Below, one piece after another: positions 7,392 through 14,286 of a DNA stretch of 19,225 nt. Positions within the stretch are counted from its first letter, which is position 1. Each line of letters starts with the position of its first letter. Location: contig JAGVBM010000235.1 of NCBI GenBank assembly GCA_020059765.1, positions 1-19,225 of the forward strand. The letters run 5' to 3'. The position numbers and the translations under genes are program-made. The notes below the pieces were generated by a model. The model was not told where the DNA came from and did not search any database. It saw nothing but the letters and a program-made list of their open reading frames with translations. This DNA comes from Bacillota bacterium. GTDB taxonomy: Bacteria; Bacillota; Bacilli; Tumebacillales; Effusibacillaceae.

Positions 7392-7568
7392 CTGTCCCGT
7401 CTACCTGAGAGTCCCCTTCTCGTCGGAAGTTGCCCCTTGGGTGGCCATTGCGGCTCTCTCCAGAGATGCGTCATGATACGGTACTTTTGCCTGAGAGATT
7501 CATGAAAAGGTTCGGCTGCTTCTCACTTGCTCCTACGGCGACGATCGGTTCGTTCTCTCCCGCATCAC
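7387..7568 (-). ncRNA. tandem glycine riboswitch (gcvT leader)
   Basis: Two glycine aptamers in series, read on minus. Aptamer 1 has GGGAGAG (7561-7555), GTAGGAGCAA (7536-7527), CTCTCAGGCAAAAG (7497-7484) and a closing CTCTGGAGAG. Aptamer 2 has AAGGGGCAA (7438-7430) and CTCTCAGGTA (7411-7402), then GACGGGACAGGG. These match the conserved blocks of the Rfam glycine family closely. The element sits directly upstream of the gcvT operon and is followed by a terminator hairpin. It should turn on glycine breakdown when glycine is plentiful. End coordinates are approximate by a few bases. Confidence 0.95.
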
Positions 7569-7622
7569 TCATCCGCTACGTATAAAATTCCAAAATGTAA
7601 CACAAATTATTTCAGCGACTCC

Positions 7623-7631
7623 ATTATATCA
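7623..7631 (-). promoter_or_regulatory. extended -10 promoter for the gcvT leader
   Basis: The minus strand reads TGATATAAT, a perfect extended -10 (TGnTATAAT). It lies about 55 bp upstream of the riboswitch. The -35 position at about 7646-7651 (TTTCAT) is poor, which an extended -10 can tolerate. Transcription would begin near 7616. The element lies between and partly against the start signals of divergent yqhH, so the two promoters must be very close. Confidence 0.5.
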
Positions 7632-7645
7632 CAAGGGGTGAGCCC

Positions 7646-9382
7646 ATGAAACTGGATTCTCTGACTCCCCCCCTTTTTTCCGGGGTACCAGAGTGTACCA
7701 TCGACGAGACATTGTTTCAGCAATTTCTTGAACGGGCCGATTCGGACCAATGGGACAATTGGACATTGTTCCAATTGATCCGGGAAGCGGAAGCGACCAA
7801 GATCTCTCCTTCTTTCGACCAATTGCTGTGCTTGCAGCATTTGCCGGCCGTCATTCCCTATCCCCATCAAGTTGAAACGGCCAAAAAGGTATTGAATGAA
7901 CTGCAGGGACGCGCCATATTGGCGGATGAAGTCGGGTTGGGAAAGACAATCGAAGCAGGTCTGATCCTGAAAGAATACATGATGCGGGGATTGGTCAAGA
8001 AAGCGTTGGTTTTGGTGCCCGCCTCACTGGTATTGCAATGGACACGGGAGCTGAACGAGAAATTTTCGATTGGGGCTTTCGCTCAGAGGAACGAATGGTC
8101 CTGGACCACTTATAATGTGCTTGTTTCCTCGATTGACACGACGAAGCGGGAGCCCCATCGCAGTCTTGTGCTGGAACAGGATTGGGATTTGGTCATCGTC
8201 GACGAAGCGCACAAATTGAAAAACCGCAAAACGAAAAACTGGGAACTGATCAACCGGCTCCGTAAAAAATACTTGTTATTGTTGACGGCAACGCCGATTC
8301 AAAACGATCTGAAAGAGCTGTACAATCTGATCAATCTGTTAAAACCCGGTCAGTTGGGAAGTGCTCAACACTTCACAGCCAGTTTCATCGAGCAGAGACG
8401 GAAACCGAAAAATCCGGTGGAATTGAGAGAGGCATTGTCGCAGGTCATGATCCGCAACAAACGAAGTGAAGGCGGCATCTATTTCACCAATCGGAACGTG
8501 ACCTCCATTCCCCTTGAACTGTCGGTACAAGAACGGGAATTGTACGAAGCGGTTTCTTCTTTTGTCAAGGAAGAATACCTGAAACGCCGGGCCGAAAAGG
8601 GGAATGTGCTGCCGCTGATCACACTGCAGCGTGAGATTTGTTCCTCTCCCTATGCGGCACTGCCAACGTTGGAGAGAATGTACAAAGATCCGAAAACGCC
8701 TGAATCTTTAAAAACGAGAATCGAACATTTGTACCAAATGGGGGAATCCATCCCTCTCAACGAATACACCAAAGGAAAAACGGTGATTGATCTTGTCACG
8801 CAAACAAACGATAAAGTGATCGTGTTCACCGAATATCGCGCAAGTCAAGAATATCTAATGTACATGTTGGAGCAAGCCGGCGTCCGTGCCATCCCGTTTC
8901 GCGGCGGTTTTGGCAGAGGGAAAAAAGACTGGATGAAAGACCTGTTTGAAAAGCGCGCTCAAGTGATGGTTGCGACGGAGGCAGGCGGTGAAGGAATCAA
9001 TTTGCAGTTTTGCAATCACGTGATCAACTTTGACCTCCCCTGGAATCCGATGCGGATTGAACAGCGGATCGGTCGTGTGCACCGGCTTGGACAAACCAGA
9101 GACGTTTATGTATACAACATGGCCACCCGCGGCACAATCGAAGAACATATCGTCAATCTGCTGCAGGAAAAGATCCGCATGTTTGAAATGGTAATCGGCG
9201 AATTGGATCTGATTATCGGCAAGATGAAACTGAGCAAAAACATTGAGAACGATATTATGGACTGGATCATGGAAGCCAAGTCGGAAACGGAACTGGCTGC
9301 CCGTTTCGACGAATTGGGACAACAAGTCACAAAAGCAAGAGAAGATTTGTTGCAAGATACGTTTCCAGAGTGGGGTCTATAG
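7646..9382 (+). CDS. yqhH: SNF2-family DNA helicase/ATPase YqhH
   Basis: Superfamily 2 ATPase of the SNF2/RapA type, 578 residues, with both RecA-like lobes. Motif I is DEVGLGKT (94-101), motif II is DEAH (186-189), motif III is TATPIQN (214-220) and motif VI is RIGRVHRLGQ (474-483). Such proteins translocate on double-stranded DNA and remodel protein-DNA complexes; RapA recycles RNA polymerase. There is no SWIM zinc finger and no extra C-terminal nuclease domain. AAGGGGTGA precedes the ATG. Its stop codon lies within the ribosome binding site of yqhG, so the two genes form one unit. The same pair lies divergent from gcvT in Bacillus subtilis. The biological role is not established. Confidence 0.9.
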   Translation: MKLDSLTPPLFSGVPECTIDETLFQQFLERADSDQWDNWTLFQLIREAEATKISPSFDQLLCLQHLPAVIPYPHQVETAKKVLNELQGRAILADEVGLGKTIEAGLILKEYMMRGLVKKALVLVPASLVLQWTRELNEKFSIGAFAQRNEWSWTTYNVLVSSIDTTKREPHRSLVLEQDWDLVIVDEAHKLKNRKTKNWELINRLRKKYLLLLTATPIQNDLKELYNLINLLKPGQLGSAQHFTASFIEQRRKPKNPVELREALSQVMIRNKRSEGGIYFTNRNVTSIPLELSVQERELYEAVSSFVKEEYLKRRAEKGNVLPLITLQREICSSPYAALPTLERMYKDPKTPESLKTRIEHLYQMGESIPLNEYTKGKTVIDLVTQTNDKVIVFTEYRASQEYLMYMLEQAGVRAIPFRGGFGRGKKDWMKDLFEKRAQVMVATEAGGEGINLQFCNHVINFDLPWNPMRIEQRIGRVHRLGQTRDVYVYNMATRGTIEEHIVNLLQEKIRMFEMVIGELDLIIGKMKLSKNIENDIMDWIMEAKSETELAARFDELGQQVTKAREDLLQDTFPEWGL

Positions 9383-9393
9383 GAGGATGGCAC

Positions 9394-10239
9394 TTGGACA
9401 ATCTGCTGCTGCAAGATTTTTGCCGACGTTATTTTCAAGCCACAGGGACACCGATCTTACGCGACGAATCTGAATTTTTGCAAGTCGAACTGCCGCGTGA
9501 AATCGACAAGGAATTGACGGATCGGCCTTATTTTTGGATGTGGGCGGAAGCAACCGGCGAAGAAGTACCGCCGACTGTATTAAATATTGCGTTCAATGCG
9601 GAGACAGAAGTGGAGGGCATCGAATCGGCCGAATTGGTGGCTCTGGGGAGCTTTCGTCTGGAGAAAATATTTGAATCTGCAGTCAAACGGGGCAGGTTTG
9701 TACGTGTCTACCAGACTGACGCCCCCACCCATCTGCGGGTACCGTTTCTGCTGACCAGTCTGAAAATCTCCTATATCGCCGACCGGCGCAAAGACGAAAT
9801 TCGATCCTACGGCGTCAATTTGAAAAGCAGGCAAGTGATTCCCGGACTGTACGAGGAAATCCTGGACCTTCCCTTTTCGGAAGAATTGCCAGCTCCATTT
9901 AAAGTACATGCTTTGGAGGGGCCATTTTTGAAAGCGTCTTTGCAAGACGGTTGGCGGCGAATTGAACAAACGGCGATGGAAGAAATACAGAAATCTGACC
10001 ATTCTTGGGCAGAAACAGCGCAAGAACGATTGGCACAAGAAATGGAACAATTAGATACCTATTACCAATCGATGATTCTGGAGAACGGAGAAGAAATGAC
10101 CGTCTATTCGGCAGAACGGGAACTGCGCCTGGCCGAATTAAAATGGAGGTCGCAGCCGCGCATTCAGATTGCCCCCCTCCATTTTGGGTTGCTTTATCTT
10201 GACCCGGTCCAATTCACCGGAACGTCTCCGCGAATATAA
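9394..10239 (+). CDS. yqhG: YqhG family protein of unknown function
   Basis: A 281-residue soluble protein recognised as YqhG by its place directly after yqhH and by its start (DNLLLQDFCRRYFQATGTPI) and the YFWMWAEATG segment. No enzymatic motif is visible. A helical, Glu/Gln-rich C-terminal third precedes the end block RIQIAPLHFGLLYLDP. The start is set at TTG 9394, since AGGAGG (9381-9386) is 7 nt upstream; an upstream in-frame GTG at 9370 has no such site. Tight coupling to yqhH suggests that the two proteins act together, for example as helicase and adaptor, but this is inference. The last 46 bp overlap the convergent gene on minus. Confidence 0.85.
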   Translation: MDNLLLQDFCRRYFQATGTPILRDESEFLQVELPREIDKELTDRPYFWMWAEATGEEVPPTVLNIAFNAETEVEGIESAELVALGSFRLEKIFESAVKRGRFVRVYQTDAPTHLRVPFLLTSLKISYIADRRKDEIRSYGVNLKSRQVIPGLYEEILDLPFSEELPAPFKVHALEGPFLKASLQDGWRRIEQTAMEEIQKSDHSWAETAQERLAQEMEQLDTYYQSMILENGEEMTVYSAERELRLAELKWRSQPRIQIAPLHFGLLYLDPVQFTGTSPRI

Positions 10240-10988
10240 ATCGGAACTTGGTCGGCTGCAAATACATCCCGCACTTCCAGGTACACTGAATCGCCAGGCA
10301 TGGTCTGCCGTCCGGTGATAGCCCAGACGCTGTAGTAGTCATTAGGCAATACCGTATAAACGAGATAGCCGGCCGATTGAAACTTTTCCGGCAAGTGGTC
10401 CAACTCGAACGAAACCGTCTGCCGCAAACCGTGCAGAATCATAACCGCAATCCCCACATCGGGTGATGTATCTGTGGAATACGGCTTGTAGTCGGGAGGA
10501 ATGGACGGCATTCCGCTCGGATGGCTCGTTTCTGACTGTCGATCTGCGGGGATACGCCGTACAGGTTCTCCTGGCGGCAGCGTTTCTCCGTTAAACAGGT
10601 TGACCCATCCGGATTGCTTGTCCTCTTTATACAAATGCATACCAGGCCCCGCATAGCTGTAGATTCCGTTTGTCCTTTTCTCCAGCATGTGAACCGGCGT
10701 AACCGGTCCGTATTCAAGCAAGTGAAGTCCCTGATCGGATGTAACAAAATACCCTAAGTTCTCATCATCCCCAACGACCCATACCTGCAGCTGATACTTT
10801 TGTTCATCAGTTTCCGCGTACAACAAGTGAATTTGCGCGTCTTTCCAACCGGCAAACAGCGGGCCGGTTTGCGAGATCCGTTTCTGCCATTTCTCCGGTC
10901 CGGCCGCTTTTATCGTCAAAGCTGACGCCGTTGCGGAAATCGAGATGAACAGAACGATCAGCAATCCCATGATCCAGATTCTTTTCAA
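10194..10988 (-). CDS. exported protein of unknown function
   Basis: No family recognised. The 264-residue protein has a clear signal peptide (MKRIWIMGLLIVLFISIS, then ATASA-L cleavage about residue 23) and a mature part without cysteines or further membrane segments. It is rich in aromatic residues and prolines and looks beta-rich (LQVWVVGDDENLGYFVTSDQ; VYLEVRDVFAADQVPIYIRGD). The start is TTG at 10988, because GGAGGG lies 7 nt upstream and the signal peptide begins there; the longer frame to 11069 has no good site. It is the last gene of the minus-strand run behind thrB and the coiled-coil protein, separated from the latter by 144 bp with a stem-loop. Its 3' end overlaps yqhG by 46 bp. Confidence 0.75.
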   Translation of the reverse strand: MKRIWIMGLLIVLFISISATASALTIKAAGPEKWQKRISQTGPLFAGWKDAQIHLLYAETDEQKYQLQVWVVGDDENLGYFVTSDQGLHLLEYGPVTPVHMLEKRTNGIYSYAGPGMHLYKEDKQSGWVNLFNGETLPPGEPVRRIPADRQSETSHPSGMPSIPPDYKPYSTDTSPDVGIAVMILHGLRQTVSFELDHLPEKFQSAGYLVYTVLPNDYYSVWAITGRQTMPGDSVYLEVRDVFAADQVPIYIRGDVPVNWTGSR

Positions 10989-11092
10989 CGCTTGTCCCTC
11001 CATTCCGCACATCATAGTTCTACTGTACGGAAAATGGACTGCAGTTGCTGCCGGAATCTGTCGGATCAAACATTACTTTTTCATACAGAAAG

Positions 11093-11132
11093 CGACATTG
11101 TCAGCAGCAAAGCAGGGCTTTGACAATTGTCG
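11093..11132 (-). terminator. stem-loop after the coiled-coil protein gene, possible terminator
   Basis: CGACATTGTCA and TGACAATTGTCG form an 11-bp stem with one bulged base, and AAAGC/GCTTT pair again inside the loop. The hairpin starts right at the TGA stop of the minus-strand gene above. The following minus sequence is CGCTTTCTGTATG, so the U tract is weak. One arm contains the self-palindrome GACAATTGTC, so an operator for the downstream gene is an alternative. Confidence 0.4.
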
Positions 11133-11588
11133 TCATTGCCGTTGAAGTTCCCGAATCTGTTGGACTAACAATTTCTCCGCGTCTCGCAGCATGCTTGCTT
11201 CCAACCGTTTGTGAGCGGTGATGGCCCGCAGCAGCTCGTTTATCTTGTCTTCGCTTCCAGTTTGTCCCGCCATTGTCAGCTCTTGCCGGAGCCGTTTGTC
11301 CGATTCCTGCAGTTGCCGTACCTTGTCCATCAGACTCTGGTACTGAATCATATTGAGTTTTACCTGTTTCCGGGCAGCCAAGGACTGCAATTGGCGGTGT
11401 TCTTTGTTCAACTTCTCTTTCAGTATCCGGATCTCCGCTTGCAAGGAGCGCAATTCCCGCCATTCGCCGGACATGTCCCGCTGCACTTTAGGCTGGGTAT
11501 CTGCATGATTGGCCAACCCCAAAGCCGGACATCCGGCCGTTATGAAAACTATGGTTGCAAAGGTCATGATGATTCGTTTCCAGTACAC
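11133..11588 (-). CDS. exported coiled-coil protein of unknown function
   Basis: A 151-residue protein with an N-terminal signal sequence (residues 1 to about 26) and then an almost continuous helical, charged stretch (about residues 40-150: REIRSLQ-like heptads, KLNKEHRQLQSL, QESDKRLRQEL, KLLVQQIRELQRQ) that should form a coiled coil. The end of the signal is ambiguous. ITAGC near residue 20 is a poor lipobox, while GLA-NHA fits signal peptidase I. The start is GTG at 11588 with GAGGTGAAGG upstream. It lies 63 bp after thrB on the same strand. No family recognised; a cell-envelope role is only suggested by export. Confidence 0.7.
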   Translation of the reverse strand: MYWKRIIMTFATIVFITAGCPALGLANHADTQPKVQRDMSGEWRELRSLQAEIRILKEKLNKEHRQLQSLAARKQVKLNMIQYQSLMDKVRQLQESDKRLRQELTMAGQTGSEDKINELLRAITAHKRLEASMLRDAEKLLVQQIRELQRQ

Positions 11589-11651
11589 GTTCCTTCACCT
11601 CATTCGCATATGTCCGAATATCCTTTAGGATATGCAAACAGGCAGGAATTA

Positions 11652-12572
11652 TCAGGAAATGCAGGATAAACTGGCAACTCCCTGTTCTACTGGTGTCAAT
11701 CGGTATATTTCCGCCTCTACGCCCATATTTCGAAATCCTTCCTGCATGGCTTCGCCAATCGATTCCTCATCACTTTCACAAAAGGCAATCAAGGAAGGTC
11801 CCGATCCCGACAATACAGCAGACAACGCGCCGGCTTGCCTTGCTCGCGCGATGGCTTCTTTGCTGCCGGGAACCAACGGCATACGGTAGAGTTCATGCAG
11901 CTTATCTTCCATCAGGGAACAAAACATATGCAAATCGCCATCCGCAAGAGCAGCCACCATCATGCTTGCCCGATTCAAATTATGAATCGCATCTGCATAG
12001 GGAACGGCAGACGGCAGTGCGTTACGGCTTGTACGAGTCGCCAACTGAAAGTCTGGTACCGCCACAACGCACTTCATGCCGGACGGTGGGGAAAATCGGC
12101 GGACATAGACCGAATGGTCCAATAATCCCGATACGACAATTCCTCCATAGACGGCAGACGTCACATTGTCCGGATGGCCTTCCATTTTTACGGCCATTTC
12201 CACCAGTTCCGTCTCCGACAGCGGGTAACCCAACAATTCATTTGCCGCCCATAATCCACCCACAATCGCAGTGGCGGAACTTCCCAGTCCACGGGTAACC
12301 GGTACTTGGTTGTGAATGCTGATAGTCAGACCGCGTTCTTGCAATAAAACTTCCTTTCCCGTTTTCGCGAACACTTCTTTTATGGCAAGATAGACGGTAT
12401 TCGTTTCGTCCGTCGGCAGCAGATGCGTGCCATTTCCGGTTGCGCTGATTTGCAACCCGCGGTTTCCCCAATCCACTTCGAGGGTATTGTAAAGAGACAA
12501 CGCCATGCCAAATGTATCAAAACCGGGACCCAAATTGGCAGTGGTTGCCGGAATGCGAACGCGGACTCCCAT
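11652..12572 (-). CDS. thrB: homoserine kinase
   Basis: GHMP-family kinase that phosphorylates homoserine with ATP, the step before threonine synthase; cytoplasmic. The 306-residue length is normal. The start VRVRIPATTANLGPGFDTFG is the family's N-terminal signature, and PVTRGLGSSA (91-100) is the phosphate-binding GHMP motif. A C-terminal GHMP block (LSAVLSGSGPSLIAF) is also present. AGGAGGGG precedes the ATG. It starts 12 bp after the thrC stop, so thrC and thrB are co-transcribed and probably coupled. The gene is intact. Confidence 0.95.
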   Translation of the reverse strand: MGVRVRIPATTANLGPGFDTFGMALSLYNTLEVDWGNRGLQISATGNGTHLLPTDETNTVYLAIKEVFAKTGKEVLLQERGLTISIHNQVPVTRGLGSSATAIVGGLWAANELLGYPLSETELVEMAVKMEGHPDNVTSAVYGGIVVSGLLDHSVYVRRFSPPSGMKCVVAVPDFQLATRTSRNALPSAVPYADAIHNLNRASMMVAALADGDLHMFCSLMEDKLHELYRMPLVPGSKEAIARARQAGALSAVLSGSGPSLIAFCESDEESIGEAMQEGFRNMGVEAEIYRLTPVEQGVASLSCIS

Positions 12573-12584
12573 TGCTGGCCCCTC

Positions 12585-13634
12585 CTATCTGAAGATTGCT
12601 TTGACGACAGCCTCTTCCGTTGCCTCTACCACTTGCGGTTGAACGGAAATTCCATATGTCATCGCGTTGTCCGGATCTTTCAGTCCATTACCCGTTAGCA
12701 CGCAAACCACGCGATCTTCTTCTTTAAAAAATCCTCTTTTCGCCAATTTCAGAACTCCTGCCACGGAAGCCGCAGATGCAGGCTCGCAGAATATTCCTTC
12801 TCTTGCAATCAAAGAATATGCTTCGAGAATTTCCTCATCACTGACATGATCAATCTTGCCTTTCGATTCTTGTGCGGCTGCCACTGCCCCCTGCCAGCTT
12901 GCGGGATTTCCGATCCGAATCGCCGTTGCAATCGTTTCCGGATTGGCGATCGGCTCACCTCTTACGATCGCGGCGGATCCTGTTGCTTCAAATCCCAACA
13001 TTTTCGGCAGTTTGCCGGAACGGCGGCGCTGCTTGTATTCGCGAAATCCTTTCCAATACGCTGTAATATTGCCCGCGTTTCCAACCGGAATCGCCAAATA
13101 CGTCGGAGCTTCTCCAAGAGTATCACAGACTTCGAATGCGCCCGTTTTTTGGCCCTCAATCCGATAAGGGTTCACCGAATTAACCAATTTCACCGGATGC
13201 GTTTCCGATACTTGCCGGACAATCGATAAGGCTTGGTCAAAATTCCCCTCGATCTCAATAATTTCTGCTCCGTACATCATCGTTTGCGCCAATTTGCCGA
13301 TCGCGACTTTGCCGCGGGGCACCACCACCACCGCTTTCATTCCGGCACGTGCCGCATACGCGGCTGCGGAAGCGGACGTATTGCCGGTGGATGCGGCAAT
13401 TACCACTTCTGCTCCTTCTTCTTTTGCTTTGGAAACAGCCAATGTCATGCCTCTGTCCTTAAAGGAACCGGTCGGATTCAGACCTTCGTACTTCAACCAG
13501 ACCTCAACGCCAGCCGCCGCAGAAAGGTTGGGGACGTAATAGGTCGGCGTATCTCCTTCGTATAATGTAATGATCGGCGTACTTTCCGAGACAGGCAAAA
13601 AATCCTTGTATTCTTCTACGATTCCTCTCCACAT
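12585..13634 (-). CDS. thrC: threonine synthase
   Basis: PLP enzyme of fold type II that converts O-phosphohomoserine to threonine and phosphate. The protein has 349 residues, as in Bacillus. The PLP lysine is K59 in NPTGSFKDRG; ASTGNTSASAAAYAA binds substrate and cofactor, and VGNAGNITAYWKG carries the conserved Asn/Gly loop. The ATG at 13634 is preferred over a reading frame 15 codons longer, because AAGGAGAGAGAAGG lies just upstream and MWRGIVEEYKDFLP is the usual family start. It lies 31 bp after pheB and 12 bp before thrB. Homoserine dehydrogenase (hom), often next to thrC in Bacilli, is absent here. Confidence 0.95.
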   Translation of the reverse strand: MWRGIVEEYKDFLPVSESTPIITLYEGDTPTYYVPNLSAAAGVEVWLKYEGLNPTGSFKDRGMTLAVSKAKEEGAEVVIAASTGNTSASAAAYAARAGMKAVVVVPRGKVAIGKLAQTMMYGAEIIEIEGNFDQALSIVRQVSETHPVKLVNSVNPYRIEGQKTGAFEVCDTLGEAPTYLAIPVGNAGNITAYWKGFREYKQRRRSGKLPKMLGFEATGSAAIVRGEPIANPETIATAIRIGNPASWQGAVAAAQESKGKIDHVSDEEILEAYSLIAREGIFCEPASAASVAGVLKLAKRGFFKEEDRVVCVLTGNGLKDPDNAMTYGISVQPQVVEATEEAVVKAIFR

Positions 13635-13665
13635 AAAGCCTTCTCTCTCCTTCGAACAATTTTCA

Positions 13666-14109
13666 TTAACTGTATCCAATCACTTCTACTTTTCTCGCCC
13701 CTTGCAGTTCTTGCAATTTTGCTGTCAATTCATCAATTGACACGTTCAAATGACGTATATCGAGAGTTGCAGTGACATGCGCCGCCTGACTCAAAGGGAT
13801 GCCCTGCGTAATCGTGATGATGTTGCCGCCGGTCTGGGCAATCGTGTTCAATACGTTGGACAAAATACCGGAGCGATGTTCGAGGATCAACGACAGAGTA
13901 ATCAGCCGCTCCCGTTTGTCCTCGTCAAACAAAAATACAAGATCTCGATATTTGTAAAAAGCGGAGCGGGACAAGCCCACCACATTCACCGCGTCATGAA
14001 CCGTATCGTATTCCCCTCTCGCAAGCATCTCTTTGACCTGCACTGTCTTAATCATGGCTTCCGGCATAATCTCTTCCGCAACCAGATAAAATCGTCTTCT
14101 CGGTTTCAA
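13666..14109 (-). CDS. pheB: ACT domain protein PheB
   Basis: A 147-residue protein matching Bacillus PheB in length and layout. Residues 25-59 form a helix-turn-helix-like region (VKEMLARGEYDTVHDAVNVVGLSRSAFYKYRD) and residues 69-144 an ACT domain (LILEHRSGILSNVLNTIAQTGGNIITITQG). ACT domains usually bind amino acids. The start is TTG at 14109: AGGGAG lies 7-8 nt upstream and the resulting 147 residues fit the family. It was historically called a chorismate mutase, though the sequence has no mutase domain. It is the first gene behind a good promoter and leads thrC-thrB, not pheA, which hints at a regulatory link to threonine synthesis. That link is inference. Confidence 0.9.
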   Translation of the reverse strand: MKPRRRFYLVAEEIMPEAMIKTVQVKEMLARGEYDTVHDAVNVVGLSRSAFYKYRDLVFLFDEDKRERLITLSLILEHRSGILSNVLNTIAQTGGNIITITQGIPLSQAAHVTATLDIRHLNVSIDELTAKLQELQGARKVEVIGYS

Positions 14110-14185
14110 GAGACTTCTCCCTTTCACGTTGTTGAATCGCAATCCGTGTTCACCAAGGAAGGAATTACGTCTTTATATAGTAGAC

Positions 14186-14214
14186 AGTATAACATTCTGA
14201 TTCTGCACGCTCAA
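14186..14214 (-). promoter_or_regulatory. sigma-A promoter for pheB-thrC-thrB
   Basis: On minus, TTGAGC (14214-14209) and TATACT (14191-14186) are spaced by exactly 17 bp, and a TG one base before the -10 makes it extended. Transcription should start near 14179, leaving a leader of about 70 nt before the pheB TTG. That leader is too short for a T-box. Confidence 0.75.
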
Positions 14215-14242
14215 TCTTTTTTTACGAGCCAACGCTCTCCAC

Positions 14243-14271
14243 AAAAAAAAGCCGGAATGATCCCCGGCTTT
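14243..14271 (-). terminator. intrinsic terminator of asnB
   Basis: AAAGCCGG and CCGGCTTT form an 8-bp stem around an 8-nt loop, followed on minus by eight T residues. It starts about 16 bp after the asnB stop and separates asnB from the pheB promoter. Confidence 0.92.
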
Positions 14272-14286
14272 GTGCAAAATATTCGA

